Numbered from the stretch's first letter, positions 1 through 9,534 are shown. The stretch is DNA of 64,000 nucleotides from Herbaspirillum robiniae (GCF_002213415.1 NZ_NJGU01000003.1:62001-126000), one strand, 5' to 3'. Translations and numbers: made by a program. The notes: generated by a model from the letters alone, not told the origin.

Positions 1-1
1 T

Positions 2-625
2 CTGGGCGACGAGCACGGCTGGCTGGCGCGTTTCGACCTGGCCGACGCCTTGCGCGACGACGCCGCCGCCACCGTCGCAGCCTTCCGCGCACTGGGTCTG
101 CGCACGGTGCTGCTGAGCGGCGACCAGCGCGACGTCTGTGAGCAGGCGGCGGCCGCCGTGGGCATCGCCGAGGTGATCGCCGAGTGCTCGCCGCAGCAGA
201 AGCTGGACCATGTGCGCGCGCTGCAGCGCCAGGGCGCGGTGGTGGCCATCGTCGGCGACGGCATCAACGATGCCGCCATGCTGCGCGCCGGAGATGTATC
301 GTTTGCCATGGGTCGCGGCGCGGCGCTGGCGCAGGTCAGCGCGGATGCGGTCGTGATGGGCGACCGGTTGTCATCCATCGCCGACTGCGCGCGCATGGCG
401 GGACGCGCGATGCGCGTGGTGCGGCAGAACCTGGCGTGGGCGGCGGCCTACAACTTCCTGGCGATTCCGGCGGCGGCGTTTGGCCTGCTCACGCCCTGGA
501 TGTCGGCGGTGGGCATGTCCCTGAGCTCATTGCTGGTGGTGGGCAATGCCTTGCGCCTGAGCCGGCCGGCAGCGGCAAAGGCCGCCCCGGCGCCGCTGAA
601 ACCGGTGTTGGCGGGAGAAGCCTGA
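2..625 (+). CDS. ccoI: Copper-transporting P1B-type ATPase for cbb3 oxidase, C-terminal part (CcoI/FixI)
   Basis: The open frame enters from the left edge and gives the last 207 residues of a heavy-metal P-type ATPase. Visible are the end of the P domain, with the LLSGDQ segment and the hinge motif [15 protein letters not shown], and then the final pair of membrane helices rich in Ala, Leu and Phe. The phosphorylation site and the CPC helix lie outside the window. The family moves copper across the inner membrane. The immediately overlapping ccoS gene identifies this member as CcoI/FixI, which supplies copper to cytochrome cbb3 oxidase, rather than a resistance CopA. The stop overlaps the ccoS start (TGATG), so the two are probably translationally coupled. 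The exact upstream start cannot be seen. Confidence 0.88.
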   Translation: MGDEHGWLARFDLADALRDDAAATVAAFRALGLRTVLLSGDQRDVCEQAAAAVGIAEVIAECSPQQKLDHVRALQRQGAVVAIVGDGINDAAMLRAGDVSFAMGRGAALAQVSADAVVMGDRLSSIADCARMAGRAMRVVRQNLAWAAAYNFLAIPAAAFGLLTPWMSAVGMSLSSLLVVGNALRLSRPAAAKAAPAPLKPVLAGEA

Positions 626-828
626 TGGAAGCGCTCTACCTGCTGATTCCCCTGAGCACCTTGCTGGTGTTCGTGGCCATCTGGGTGTTCTTCCGCGCCA
701 GCGACGGCGGGCAGTTCGACGACCTCGAAGGGCCGGCGCTGAGGATATTGCATGACGACGACAGCGTCGCCGGCGCCAGCGAAGCGCACTCGCACCCGCA
801 GACATCTGCCGGTTTCGATACGCCGTAA
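625..828 (+). CDS. ccoS: cbb3-type cytochrome oxidase assembly protein CcoS
   Basis: A 67-residue protein begins with one strong membrane helix (residues 3-22, LYLLIPLSTLLVFVAIWVFF), followed by RASDGGQFDDLEGPALRIL. The segment FDDLEGPA..IL is the hallmark of CcoS/FixS, whose members are 50-70 residues long. CcoS is needed for maturation of cytochrome cbb3 oxidase at the inner membrane, probably in haem or copper insertion. The start overlaps the ccoI stop by one base. The His/Ser-rich tail after residue 48 is longer than in minimal family members and may be unstructured. Nothing of the ccoNOQP structural genes is in the window; they would be expected upstream or nearby. Confidence 0.9.
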   Translation: MEALYLLIPLSTLLVFVAIWVFFRASDGGQFDDLEGPALRILHDDDSVAGASEAHSHPQTSAGFDTP

Positions 829-914
829 GCCACCCCGATCCCGATCCGGATGCCGGCGCTGCGGTGAGCGTTCTGCCTTGCGCCTGCAAACGCAATCGCA
901 TAAGCAAACGCGGA

Positions 915-957
915 AATATTCGTGTCCTGGAAAAACGCGCGTTCCTATACTGGAACG
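915..957 (+). promoter_or_regulatory. Probable promoter and operator upstream of tauA
   Basis: The gap between ccoS and tauA contains TATACT (946-951) flanked by the inverted arms GTTCC (941-945) and GGAAC (952-956). This is a good -10 sequence sitting inside a dyad, about 30 bases before the tauA start. A further TTCCAGAAC follows at 964-972. Sulfonate transporters are usually controlled by the LysR-type regulators CysB and Cbl, but the dyad was not matched to a known site; assignment to a regulator is inference. Confidence 0.45.
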
Positions 958-982
958 CCCCTATTCCAGAACAAGAAAACCG

Positions 983-1984
983 ATGAAAAAACTCCTGAAG
1001 ACCCTGGCCCTGTCCACCATCCTGCTGGCCGCGGGCAACGCCATGGCGCAAGCGAAGGAAGTCGTGATCGCCTACCAGGACATGGTGGTTCCCTGGCGTT
1101 ACGCCCAGGACGCCCAGGCGCTGGAGAAGAAGACCGGCTACAAGGTCAGCTTCCGCAAGCTGGCCAGCGGCGCCGACGTCATCCGCGCGCTGGCCTCCGG
1201 CTCGGTGCAGATCGGCGAGGCCGGCTCGGCCCCGATCGCCTCCGGCCTGTCGCAAGGGCTGGACATCCAGCTGTTCTGGATCCTCGACAACATCAATGAC
1301 GCCGAAGCCCTGGTCGCCCGCAACGGCAGCGGCGTCGCCTCGCTGGCCGACCTCAAGGGCAAGCGCCTGGCCGTGCCGTTCGTCTCGACGTCGCACTTCC
1401 ACACCCTGCTGGCGCTGGAAAACGCCAAGGTCGACCCGCGCGGCGTGAAGATCGTCAACCTGCGTCCGCCGGAGATCGCGGCGGCCTGGGAGCGCGGCGA
1501 CATCGACGCCACCTTCATCTGGGATCCGGTGCTGGCCAAGGCCAAGAAGAGCGGCACGGTGCTGACGACTTCCGGCAGGATCGCCCGCGAAACCGGCAAG
1601 GCCACCTTCGACGGCATCGTCGTCACCAAGGCCTTCGCCAGGGACAATGACGCCTTCCTGACCGACCTGGTCAAGGTGCTGGCCGAGACCGACGACAGCT
1701 ATCGCAAGAACAAGGCCGCCTGGAACGCCGACTCGGCGCAGGTGAAGGCCGTGGCCAAGTGGTCCGGCGCGGAAGCGGCGGAGGTGCCGGCCAGCCTGGC
1801 GTTGTATGAGTTCCCCACGCTGCAGCAACAAGCCTCGGCCGAGTGGCTCGGCGGCGGCGCGGCCAAGTCGCTGGCGGCGACTGCGGCTTTCCTGAAGAGC
1901 CAGGGCACCATCCAGAACGTACTGCCGGATTATGCGGCCGGCGTGAATGCGACGTGGGTGAACAAGGCGAAGGCGGGGCAGTGA
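983..1984 (+). CDS. tauA: Taurine/sulfonate ABC transporter substrate-binding protein
   Basis: A 333-residue protein with a clear Sec signal peptide ([24 protein letters not shown], cleavage near residue 24) and a mature part starting [19 protein letters not shown]. The pattern [34 protein letters not shown]... matches the NMT1/TauA-SsuA binding-protein fold, and the [15 protein letters not shown] stretch is TauA-like. It would capture taurine or other sulfonates in the periplasm and deliver them to TauBC. The ATG at 983 was chosen because it opens the signal peptide. The stop overlaps the GTG start of tauB. The precise ligand (taurine, another sulfonate, or an aromatic) cannot be fixed from sequence. 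Confidence 0.85.
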   Translation: MKKLLKTLALSTILLAAGNAMAQAKEVVIAYQDMVVPWRYAQDAQALEKKTGYKVSFRKLASGADVIRALASGSVQIGEAGSAPIASGLSQGLDIQLFWILDNINDAEALVARNGSGVASLADLKGKRLAVPFVSTSHFHTLLALENAKVDPRGVKIVNLRPPEIAAAWERGDIDATFIWDPVLAKAKKSGTVLTTSGRIARETGKATFDGIVVTKAFARDNDAFLTDLVKVLAETDDSYRKNKAAWNADSAQVKAVAKWSGAEAAEVPASLALYEFPTLQQQASAEWLGGGAAKSLAATAAFLKSQGTIQNVLPDYAAGVNATWVNKAKAGQ

Positions 1985-2811
1985 GCCAAGCCCTTCCATC
2001 GCACGCCGGCCAGCCAGCCGGCGGACGCATCCAAGCGCACCGCCTGTCGGTGCGTTTTGCGTCTTCGCGCGCCGACGAGCCGCTGGCGCTGGCGCTGGCC
2101 GGCGTGGACCTGTCCATTGCGCCCGGCGAATTCGTGGTGGCGCTGGGGCCGTCGGGTTGCGGCAAGACCACCTTGTTGAATTGCCTGGCCGGCTTCATCG
2201 GGCCTTCGCAGGGCGAGGTGCTGCTGGACGGCGAGCCGGTATCCGGGCCCGGTCCGGCGCTGGGCGTGGTGTTCCAGAAGCACGCGCTGATGCCGTGGCT
2301 GAACGTGGAAGACAACGTCGCGCTGGGCCTGCGCTTTCGTGGGTTGGCGCGCGCCGAACGGCTGGCGCTGGCGCACGCGAAACTGAAGCTGGTGGGGCTG
2401 GAGCGGCAGGCGAAGTCGCCGGTGTACCAGCTCTCCGGCGGCATGCAGCAGCGCGTGGGGATCGCCCGCGCGCTGGCCAACGATCCGCGCGTGCTGCTGA
2501 TGGACGAGCCCATGGGCGCGCTCGACGCGCTGACGCGCGAGAGCGTGCAGGAGCTGCTGGCACAGGTCTGGGCGCGCACCGGCAAGACCATCTTCTTCAT
2601 CACCCACAGCGTCGAGGAGGCGCTGTTCCTGGGCAGTCGCGTGATCGTGATGTCGCCGCGACCGGGGCGCATCGAGCATGATTTCGCACTGCCTTTCCTG
2701 CGCCGCTATGTGGAGTCGGGCGACGCGCGCGCGGTGAAGTCCGCGCCGGATTTCATCGCCTGGCGCGAGCGGCTGCTGCAACTGGTCCATGGACATGGAG
2801 GAGCGGCATGA
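1981..2811 (+). CDS. tauB: Taurine/sulfonate ABC transporter ATP-binding protein
   Basis: A 276-residue ABC ATPase with Walker [10 protein letters not shown] (about residues 57-65), Q-loop ([17 protein letters not shown]), signature LSGGMQQR, Walker [13 protein letters not shown] and the switch His in [10 protein letters not shown]. The wording of the Q-loop and of the Walker B/D-loop is that of the TauB/SsuB nitrate-sulfonate group. The GTG at 1981 overlaps the tauA stop by 4 bases. The frame stays open upstream inside tauA, but those residues are not ABC-like, so GTG is preferred. The end overlaps tauC by 4 bases, so the three genes form a coupled operon powering sulfonate import. Confidence 0.9.
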   Translation: MSQALPSHAGQPAGGRIQAHRLSVRFASSRADEPLALALAGVDLSIAPGEFVVALGPSGCGKTTLLNCLAGFIGPSQGEVLLDGEPVSGPGPALGVVFQKHALMPWLNVEDNVALGLRFRGLARAERLALAHAKLKLVGLERQAKSPVYQLSGGMQQRVGIARALANDPRVLLMDEPMGALDALTRESVQELLAQVWARTGKTIFFITHSVEEALFLGSRVIVMSPRPGRIEHDFALPFLRRYVESGDARAVKSAPDFIAWRERLLQLVHGHGGAA

Positions 2812-3707
2812 GCAACACCCCTTCCATGTCATCCGCTTCGGCTGTTGCCTCGGCGCCGCCGGCAACCGCCGCCGGGCATCCGGCGCCGCCCCACGCGTCG
2901 TCGCAGCTGCCGCCGGCGCGCGTGCATCCGCGGCCCGGCAGCGGGTCGTCGACCGGCATCGCCGCCGTCACCGTCGCGCTCCTGCTGCTGCTGTGGTGGG
3001 GCGCGACCGCCGCCGGCTGGATCGCGCCGTTGTTCCTGCCGCCGCCCAAGGCGGTGTGGCAGGCCGCGGTGCAGGCCTGGGACGGCAATGTGCAGGGCGG
3101 CCTGCCGTTGCTGCAGCACATCGGATGGAGCCTGCTGCGCGTGTTCGGCGCTTTTCTGCTGGCGGCGGCGACGGCGGTGCCGGTGGGCCTGCTGATGGGC
3201 ACCAGCCGCATCGCGCGCGGCATCGCCGATCCCTTGCTGGAGTTCTATCGGCCGCTGCCGCCGCTGGCTTACCTGCCGCTGATCGTGATCTGGTTCGGCA
3301 TCGACGAGACCGCCAAGCTGCTGCTGATCTGGCTGGCCTGCTTCGCGCCGATCGCGGTCTCCACCCGCGCCGGCGTGGCCGGCGTGCAGGCCGAGCAATT
3401 GCACGCGGCGCAGTCGATGGGCGCCACGCGCTGGCAGCTGCTGCGGCACGTGATATTGCCGTCGGCGCTGCCGGACATCCTGACCGGCCTGCGCATCGCC
3501 ATCGGCTTCGGCTGGACCACGCTGGTGGCGGCCGAGATGGTCGCGGCCACGGCCGGGTTGGGGCAGCTGGTGCTCAATGCGTCGAACTTCCTGCGCACCG
3601 ACGTGGTGGTGATGGGGATCGTGCTGATCGGCCTGATCGCTTACCTGTTCGACCTCGCGATGCGGCGGTTGGCCGATGCGCTGACGCCGTGGCGCGCGCA
3701 CCGCTGA
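2808..3707 (+). CDS. tauC: Taurine/sulfonate ABC transporter permease
   Basis: A 299-residue inner-membrane permease. After an unusually long Pro/Ala/Ser-rich cytoplasmic N-terminus (about residues 1-45), it has about six membrane helices. The cytoplasmic EAA loop reads [20 protein letters not shown]...[16 protein letters not shown], as expected for the BPD_transp_1 family and for TauC/SsuC. It forms the channel through which TauA-bound sulfonate passes. Its start overlaps tauB by 4 bases. It ends 19 bases from the convergent stop of the LysR gene. No tauD dioxygenase or ssuD monooxygenase follows, so the desulfonating enzyme must be encoded elsewhere. Confidence 0.88.
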   Translation: MSNTPSMSSASAVASAPPATAAGHPAPPHASSQLPPARVHPRPGSGSSTGIAAVTVALLLLLWWGATAAGWIAPLFLPPPKAVWQAAVQAWDGNVQGGLPLLQHIGWSLLRVFGAFLLAAATAVPVGLLMGTSRIARGIADPLLEFYRPLPPLAYLPLIVIWFGIDETAKLLLIWLACFAPIAVSTRAGVAGVQAEQLHAAQSMGATRWQLLRHVILPSALPDILTGLRIAIGFGWTTLVAAEMVAATAGLGQLVLNASNFLRTDVVVMGIVLIGLIAYLFDLAMRRLADALTPWRAHR

Positions 3708-3726
3708 GCGCGGCCCGGCGCACCGC

Positions 3727-4608
3727 TCAGAGCATGCGGTTCTCGCCCAGCCACTTGGCGAACAGCTGCGCCTCGGCGCCGGCCTGCGGGGAGATGCCGA
3801 GGTAGTAGGGCGCCAGCGGCTGGCGCAGCTCGGGCAGGGCGTCCACCAGGCGTCCCGAGCGCAGGTCGTTGTCGGCCAGCGAGAGCGGCGACAGCGCCAG
3901 GCCCAGGCCGTCCACCGCCGCCTGCAGCACGAAATGCAGGTGGTCGAAATGCAGCGTGGGCTGCACGCGCGAGCGCTTCAGCCCGGCCGCCTTCTTCCAG
4001 TCGTCCCAGTCGCTGCGACGGCTGCGCGAGAGCAGCAGGGTGTGTTGCGCGATGGCCTTCACGTCCGGCAGCGGCGTGTTCTTCAACAGCGCCGGCGAAG
4101 CCACCAGCAGCAGTTCGTCTTCCAGGAAGCGCTGCACCTTCAGGGTCTCGGGCCAGTTGGTCTCGCCGCGCCGGATCGCGATGTCGAACGGTCCCGGCGC
4201 GCGGCCCACGGTGGCGGTGCTGGTCACCACATGCGGCTCGATGCCGGGATAGCGCTCGACAAATCCCGACAGGTGCGGAATCAGCCAGCGCACCGCGAAC
4301 GAGGGGCGCACGTTGATCGTCACCTGCCGCGTGGGCGCATCTTTCATCACGCGGCGCGCGGCGCCGGCCAGCATGTCCAGCGCCGGACCGGCTTCCTCGA
4401 AGAACTGGCGGCCGCGTTCGGTCAGCAGCACCTGGCGGATGCGGCGCTCGAACAGCGGCATGCCGAGATAGTCTTCGAGATTCTTGATCTGGCGGCTGAC
4501 GGCGCCGTGGGTGACGTTGAGCTCCTGCGCGGCCAGCGTGAAACTCTGGTGGCGCGCGGCCGCGAGGAAGGCGCGGATGGCGTTGAGCGGAAGGGTGTGG
4601 TCGGCCAT
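3727..4608 (-). CDS. LysR-family transcriptional regulator (GcvA-like)
   Basis: A 293-residue regulator. The N-terminal winged helix-turn-helix (about residues 7-66) reads LNAIRAFLAAARHQSFTLAAQELNVTHGAVSRQIKNLE, very close to GcvA/AmpR-type LysR proteins. The co-inducer domain follows (INVRPSFAVRWLIPHLSGF..). It is convergent with tauABC and divergent from the MFS gene at 4685, with only 76 bases between them. LysR regulators commonly control the divergent neighbour, so the carrier is the first candidate target; control of tauABC is less likely. The ligand is unknown. Confidence 0.85.
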   Translation of the reverse strand: MADHTLPLNAIRAFLAAARHQSFTLAAQELNVTHGAVSRQIKNLEDYLGMPLFERRIRQVLLTERGRQFFEEAGPALDMLAGAARRVMKDAPTRQVTINVRPSFAVRWLIPHLSGFVERYPGIEPHVVTSTATVGRAPGPFDIAIRRGETNWPETLKVQRFLEDELLLVASPALLKNTPLPDVKAIAQHTLLLSRSRRSDWDDWKKAAGLKRSRVQPTLHFDHLHFVLQAAVDGLGLALSPLSLADNDLRSGRLVDALPELRQPLAPYYLGISPQAGAEAQLFAKWLGENRML

Positions 4609-4684
4609 GCGTCAGATTTTATCACGCATGGGCGGAATTAATATCGTTTGTCACGGCCGTCGCTGGCCCCGCATGATGGCGCAC

Positions 4685-5836
4685 ATGACCACCCCAGACC
4701 TACGCCGCGCGGACCTCGATTCGCGCCACGCCGCGATGTCGCTGTCGGCCGCCTTGCCCTGCGATATCGTGCTCTACCTGCTGCTGCCGATGTACGCGGA
4801 GCAGTTCAACGTGACGCTGGCGCAGGCCGGCATCCTGCTGGCTGCCAACCGGCTGGTGCGCATCGCCGGCTATCGCTGGGTGGCGCGTTTCTACTCCGCA
4901 CGCGGCGACCGGCCGACCTGCTTCTACGCGGTGTGCGCAGCCATCGTCTGCGCGCTGGGCTATACGGTGGCCAGCGGCTTCTGGGCGCTGCTGCCGCTGC
5001 GCCTGTTGTGGGGCATGGCTTTCGCCGGCCTCAATCTCTCCACCCAGGCGATGTCGACTGCCAACCCGGTGGGCGCCGCTCGCCGCTCCGGCCGCTCGCG
5101 CGGCGTGATCGCCGTCGGGCCGATGCTGTGGCTGCCGCTGGCGGCGCTGCTGGCCGCGCACTACGGCCCGCGTCCGGTGTTCGCGCTGGTGGCGCTGACC
5201 GCCGTGCTGGGCCTGCTGGCCGCGCGCCGCCTGCCGCAGCACGCCTATCCGCCGCAACCGGCGCGCCGCTGGAAGATGCCCAATGCGCTGGACTGGTGGT
5301 CCTTCCTCGAGGGCCTGACGCTGGACGGGCTATTCATCGTCGGCCTGTCGTACATGAGCAAGCAGAGCTTTTCCGAGCATGCGGAGCTGATCGCCGGCGT
5401 GCTGATGGCGCTGCGCTATTTCGGCGAGATCGTGTTGAGTCCGCTGGGCGGCTGGCTGGCCGAGCGTTTCGGCGCGGTGAAGGTGCTGGTGACGCTGTCG
5501 CTGGCGACCTGCGTGGCGCTGGTGGGTTTCGGCGGCGGCGCGTTGTGGCTGTTCGCCGGGCTGATCGTGATCCTGCGCGCCTTGCAGCTGCCGCTGCTGC
5601 CGCCCATCGTCGCGGCCCGCACGCCGCCGGCCGAGCGCGTGCATGCGCTGGCCGGACGCGCGATCTGGCGCGACATCGGCGCCGGCATGGGGCCGATGCT
5701 GGCCGGCCTGCTGCTGCCGGTGATGTCTTCCTTGTGGCTCTACAGCGTGGCCGCCGCCGCGCTGGCCGTCGCCGCGGCGGCATGCGGGCGCGAGCCCGTC
5801 CATCCTGCGGCGGCGCAGGCGGCGGTCAAGCAGTAG
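4685..5836 (+). CDS. Major facilitator superfamily transporter, substrate unknown
   Basis: About 383 residues with 11-12 predicted membrane helices. The helix 2-3 loop reads NRLVRIAGYRWVARFYSARGDRP, a diverged form of the MFS signature. A second copy of the pattern sits after the central loop (GGWLAERFGAVKVLVTLSLAT). No family-specific residues allow a substrate to be named. In-frame ATG codons at 4673, 4676 and 4685 lack a convincing ribosome site; 4685 was chosen because it leaves a short polar N-terminus before helix 1. The gene is divergent from a LysR regulator, a common arrangement for regulated carriers. Confidence 0.78.
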   Translation: MTTPDLRRADLDSRHAAMSLSAALPCDIVLYLLLPMYAEQFNVTLAQAGILLAANRLVRIAGYRWVARFYSARGDRPTCFYAVCAAIVCALGYTVASGFWALLPLRLLWGMAFAGLNLSTQAMSTANPVGAARRSGRSRGVIAVGPMLWLPLAALLAAHYGPRPVFALVALTAVLGLLAARRLPQHAYPPQPARRWKMPNALDWWSFLEGLTLDGLFIVGLSYMSKQSFSEHAELIAGVLMALRYFGEIVLSPLGGWLAERFGAVKVLVTLSLATCVALVGFGGGALWLFAGLIVILRALQLPLLPPIVAARTPPAERVHALAGRAIWRDIGAGMGPMLAGLLLPVMSSLWLYSVAAAALAVAAAACGREPVHPAAAQAAVKQ

Positions 5837-5953
5837 TGGAGGGAGGTGTAGGGGGCATATGCGCGGGGCGGATATGCATGCGCATATCGCTTCGTTCACG
5901 GCGCGGCGGGAGTTGGCTAGGATGGGGCATTGCACATCATCCGTGGAGCCCGC

Positions 5954-6118
5954 ATGAACGATCCCCATCTCTTCCAGGAACTCGGCACGCCGGCGCTGGA
6001 GCCGATGCAGCCCACCGAGAAGAAGCTGATCGGCGCCGTCTTCTTCATCGGCCTGGCGCTGCTGGGCGCGCTGTTCTTCCTGCAGCGCTACATCCCGCTG
6101 GTGAAACTGGCCGGCTGA
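5954..6118 (+). CDS. Small single-helix membrane protein, unknown function
   Basis: A 54-residue frame with an acidic/polar N-terminus (MNDPHLFQELGTPALEPMQPTEKK) and one clear membrane helix, about residues 27-46 (LIGAVFFIGLALLGALFF), ending QRYIPLVKLAG. A GGAG ribosome site lies about 6 bases before the ATG. It sits alone between the MFS gene and the convergent serine acetyltransferase. I recognise no family. The clean signal-anchor composition and ribosome site favour a real gene. Confidence 0.6.
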   Translation: MNDPHLFQELGTPALEPMQPTEKKLIGAVFFIGLALLGALFFLQRYIPLVKLAG

Positions 6119-6145
6119 GCGCCGGCCTTCTGTCTTTCTTTCCTC

Positions 6146-7084
6146 TTACAGCTTCTTGCACTCGCTGAGCATTTCGGCTTGCGAGACATTGCTGCCCGGC
6201 GGCACGCTGTGCGTGAGCCACACGTTGCCGCCGATGACCGAACCCTGGCCGATGGTGATGCGGCCCAGGACCGTCGCGCCGGCGTAGACCACCACATCGT
6301 CCTCGACGATGGGATGGCGCGGAATCCCCTTGACCAGCGAGCCGTCCGGATCGGTCGGGAAGCGCTTGGCGCCCAGCGTCACGGCCTGGTACAGGCGCAC
6401 GTTGCGACCGATGATGGTGGTCTCGCCGATCACCACGCCGGTGCCGTGGTCGATGAAGAAGCTGGGGCCGATCTGCGCCGCCGGGTGGATGTCGATGCCG
6501 GTGGCCGAGTGCGCGATGTCGGCCACCAGCCGCGCCAGCAGCGACGCGCCCAGCTTGTGCAGCGCATGCGCCAGGCGGTGATAGATGATGGCCGTGGTGC
6601 CGGGATAGCACAGCAGGATCTCCGAGATGCTGGAGGCCGCCGGGTCGCCGTGGTAGGCGGCCTGGATATCGCTGACCAGCACATCGCGCACGGCCGGCAG
6701 CTGGTGCGCGAAGTCGCGCGTGATGACGGCGGCGCGCATGCGCAGCTCTTCCTCGTCCTGCGGCTCGTCGGAGGCGAAGTACAGCCCGCGCCGCACCTGC
6801 TCCTTGAGCACGCACAGCGCGGCGTTCAGCTGGCTGCCGACGAAGTAGTCGATGGTCTCGTCGGACAGGTCGGTGTGGCCGTAATGCGTCGGGAACAACG
6901 CCGCCTGCAGGTTCTGCAGCAGCTTTTGCATCGCCTCGCGCGAAGGCAGTTCGCGGATCTCGCCGCGATAGCGGATCTTGTTGGTGACTTCACGCGAGGT
7001 GCGCAGGCCGGCCACGACGGCGGACAGGCCCAGCCCTGCCGTGTCGGCCAGGGCGCTCAGTTCGGGGGTGTTCGAGGTATCCAT
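6146..7084 (-). CDS. epsC: Serine O-acetyltransferase (EpsC/SrpH type)
   Basis: A 312-residue enzyme that acetylates serine with acetyl-CoA in the first step of cysteine synthesis. The helical N-terminal region (residues 1-190) is longer than in enterobacterial CysE and matches the EpsC/SrpH subgroup. The C-terminal left-handed beta-helix carries the hexapeptide pattern HPAAQIGPSFFIDHGTGVVIGETTIIGRNV, with the catalytic His in DHGTG and the acetyl-CoA-binding turn further on. The C-terminal tail is short (SECKKL). In this subgroup cysteine feedback can differ from CysE. The gene stands alone and is convergent with the small membrane protein gene. Proximity to tauABC fits sulfur assimilation but the genes are not in one operon. 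Confidence 0.9.
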   Translation of the reverse strand: MDTSNTPELSALADTAGLGLSAVVAGLRTSREVTNKIRYRGEIRELPSREAMQKLLQNLQAALFPTHYGHTDLSDETIDYFVGSQLNAALCVLKEQVRRGLYFASDEPQDEEELRMRAAVITRDFAHQLPAVRDVLVSDIQAAYHGDPAASSISEILLCYPGTTAIIYHRLAHALHKLGASLLARLVADIAHSATGIDIHPAAQIGPSFFIDHGTGVVIGETTIIGRNVRLYQAVTLGAKRFPTDPDGSLVKGIPRHPIVEDDVVVYAGATVLGRITIGQGSVIGGNVWLTHSVPPGSNVSQAEMLSECKKL

Positions 7085-7178
7085 GCCGGCATGCTATCAA
7101 AAATGCGCGGGCGGCGTCGGCCGGCGCCAAAGTGCATTTAGGCAACTTTCCGGCGACATTCCTTCCTGCTTCTCCTGC

Positions 7179-7421
7179 TTACTTCGCGGCGTCCTTGGCG
7201 GGCACTTGTCGGCCTTCGTTCCAGCTGCGCTCGAAGACCGGGTAGTAATCCGGCTTGTTCAACTGGCCGGCGGCGCGCGCGGCCTGCATCTCGGCGATGA
7301 CCTCGGCGCGGGTCTTGCCGGCCGGCTGCGTGGCGTCGGTGGCATGGGCGGCCAGCGCGGCCAGGCTCAAGGCGATGGCGACGGCAGCGGCGGCGATATG
7401 ACGGGTGTTGATGGCGTTCAT
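7179..7421 (-). CDS. DUF4148 family small exported protein
   Basis: An 80-residue protein with a Sec signal peptide (residues 1-27, ending LAALAAHATDA) and a mature part GKTRAEVIAEMQAARAAGQLNKPDYYPVFER. The KTRxEVxxELxxARxxGxLN pattern is that of DUF4148, a family expanded in Burkholderiales with many paralogues per genome and no established biochemical role. It should be periplasmic. It lies downstream of the SDR gene on the same strand with a 67-base gap and may be co-transcribed. Confidence 0.82.
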   Translation of the reverse strand: MNAINTRHIAAAAVAIALSLAALAAHATDATQPAGKTRAEVIAEMQAARAAGQLNKPDYYPVFERSWNEGRQVPAKDAAK

Positions 7422-7488
7422 GATGTGCTCCTTGTCGGGCGTGGCGAAAATGCGCCGGCGCCCGCGGGCCCCGGCGCGGAATCAAAGA

Positions 7489-8247
7489 TCAAAGCGGCAG
7501 CGGATCGTCGACCAGCATCTGGTTGAAGCCGTGCACGAAACCGTGCTCATTGGGGCCGGCGTTGTCGCGGAACTGGCGCGCGGCTTCGACCACGACCTCG
7601 GGCGCGTCGGAAGCCAGCGCGGCGATGGTCTGTTCGATGAAGGCGTCCAGCGGCATGGCGCGCGGGTCGTCGGTCTTGCCGACCAGGTCGGTGTTGACCC
7701 AGGGCGGGGCGATTTCCTGCACCTTCACCGAGGTGTCGCGCAGCATGAAGCGCTGCGACAGCGAGTAGGAGTGCAGCGCCGCCTTGCTGGCCGAGTACAC
7801 CGCCGACATCGCCAGCGGTGTGAAGGCCAGCACCGAGGTGTTGTTCAGGATCAGTGCGCGCGGCTGCTTCTTCAGGTGCTCGACCAGCGCCGCGGTCATG
7901 CGGATCGGGCCGTAGAGGTTGGTGGTGATGATGGACTGCATCACCGCGTCGTCGATGGCGCCGGCGGCGTTGTCGAAGGGCATGATGCCGGCGTTGTTCA
8001 CCAGCACGTTGAGCGTCGGGAATTCCTTGGCCAGCCATTCGCCCACGGCGCGGATGTCTTCCGGATCGTTGATGTCCAGTTCCACGCTGCGCATGCCGGG
8101 ATGGGCGGCGGTGATCTCATCGAGCAGCGCCTTGCGGCGGCCGGCGATGATCACGCGGTTGCCCAGCCGGTGGAAGGCTTGCGCCAGGCCGCGGCCGATG
8201 CCGGAGGTGCCGCCGGTGATGAAGATGGTGTTGTCGGTCATGTTCAT
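7489..8247 (-). CDS. Short-chain dehydrogenase/reductase (DltE-like)
   Basis: A 252-residue classical SDR. It has the cofactor glycine motif TGGTSGIGRGLA (residues 11-22), the NNAG motif (about 88-91), a catalytic Ser in NNTS, and YxxxK as YSASK. The early Rossmann motif and the ending VDDPLPL resemble the DltE/YjgI-type oxidoreductases. It would use NAD(P)H to reduce or oxidise a small carbonyl or alcohol; the substrate is unknown. A good AAAGGAAC ribosome site precedes the ATG. The gene is divergent from a GlxA-type AraC regulator 274 bases away, which is the likely controller. Confidence 0.87.
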   Translation of the reverse strand: MNMTDNTIFITGGTSGIGRGLAQAFHRLGNRVIIAGRRKALLDEITAAHPGMRSVELDINDPEDIRAVGEWLAKEFPTLNVLVNNAGIMPFDNAAGAIDDAVMQSIITTNLYGPIRMTAALVEHLKKQPRALILNNTSVLAFTPLAMSAVYSASKAALHSYSLSQRFMLRDTSVKVQEIAPPWVNTDLVGKTDDPRAMPLDAFIEQTIAALASDAPEVVVEAARQFRDNAGPNEHGFVHGFNQMLVDDPLPL

Positions 8248-8521
8248 GGTCTGTTCCTTTGCTCAGTGTTGGCTGTCGTGTCCCTGCGCGCCAGCGGCAT
8301 GCGACGAAGCGCTGCAGCGGTGGCGCCAATGGCGTTCCGGCTCCGCGAAAGGTGTTGCGGTGTGGCCTTGAAACTCATTCTGGGGATGCCGCCTGATATC
8401 TGAAATGACCAATTTCCCTCGTTTTGTGCCATCATGTCCGAAAGCCGCTTGCATCCTGCAAGTCAGGCGTGCACAGTGTCTCAATTAGCCAACAACCCTC
8501 TGAAAAAGACAGGAGCCTGAC

Positions 8522-9484
8522 ATGGCCAAGCACATCGGATTCGTGGTTTTTCCCGGTTTCCAGATCCTCGACCTGGCCGCCATGACGGTGTTCGAGATGG
8601 CCAACCTGGAGAGCGCCCGGGCGTACTACCAGACCGAGCTGGTTGCGCTGGAGGGCGGCATGGTGGCGTCTTCCTCAGGCGTGCGGGTGGAGGCGCAGCC
8701 GATGGCGCGGCGCCAGTTCGATACGCTGATGGTGGGCGGGGCCCTGAACATTCCCGGCGGCATGCCGGAGTTGACCGAGCAATTGCGCCGGGCAGCCGGA
8801 CAGGCGCGGCGTACCGCCAGCATCTGCACCGGCGCCTTCCTGCTGGCCGAGGCCGGGCTGCTGGACGGGCGGCGTGCGACCACGCACTGGGCGCACGCGC
8901 TGGAGTTGCAGAATCGTCATCCCCTGGTGCAGGTGGACGAGGACAAGATCTACGTCAGCGACGGCGGCGTCTGGACCTCGGCCGGCATGACGGCCTGCAT
9001 CGACCTGGCGCTGGCGCTGGTGGACGCCGATCTCGGCGCCGAGGTGGCCAAGGCGGTATCGCGCAAGATGGTGGTCTACCACCGGCGCACCGGCGGGCAG
9101 TCGCAGTTTTCCACGCTCTCGGAGCTGGAACCGGCTTCGGACCGCATCCGCGACGCGCTGGCCTTCGCCAAGGAAAACCTGCGCGAGCCGCTCACCATCG
9201 AGCAACTGGCCGCGCACGTGCACTGGAGCCCGCGCCACTTCAGCCGCGCCTTCCTGCTGCAGACCGGCTATTCGCCCGCCAAGGCGGTGGAGAAGCTGCG
9301 CCTTGAGGCGGCCAAGGCGCTGATCGAGGGCGGTCACAGCGGCATCGCCTCGATCGCCGGCGAGACCGGGTTCGGCGACGAGGAGCGCATGCGGCGCGCC
9401 TTCCTGCGCGCCTTCGGCCGTCCGCCGCAAGCGATGGTGCGCGAGGTCAGGGCGCGGCAGGATGCGATGGCGGAGCTGGCGTAA
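8522..9484 (+). CDS. GlxA-family AraC-type transcriptional regulator
   Basis: A 320-residue two-domain regulator. Residues 1-170 are a DJ-1/PfpI (class I glutamine amidotransferase-like) domain with the elbow SICTGAFLLAEAG, where the Cys is in the nucleophile position. Residues 215-310 are an AraC DNA-binding domain with two helix-turn-helices (LTIEQLAAHVHWSPRHFSRAFLLQTGYSPAKAVEKLRLEAA). In this family the DJ-1 domain is thought to sense a small molecule. It diverges from the SDR gene, its most probable target. A GACAGGAG ribosome site sits just before the ATG. Confidence 0.9.
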   Translation: MAKHIGFVVFPGFQILDLAAMTVFEMANLESARAYYQTELVALEGGMVASSSGVRVEAQPMARRQFDTLMVGGALNIPGGMPELTEQLRRAAGQARRTASICTGAFLLAEAGLLDGRRATTHWAHALELQNRHPLVQVDEDKIYVSDGGVWTSAGMTACIDLALALVDADLGAEVAKAVSRKMVVYHRRTGGQSQFSTLSELEPASDRIRDALAFAKENLREPLTIEQLAAHVHWSPRHFSRAFLLQTGYSPAKAVEKLRLEAAKALIEGGHSGIASIAGETGFGDEERMRRAFLRAFGRPPQAMVREVRARQDAMAELA

Positions 9485-9534
9485 GCGCGCGTCACGGGAC
9501 GGCGCAAGTCGTCTCTGGGGGGAGTCTGAAGTCG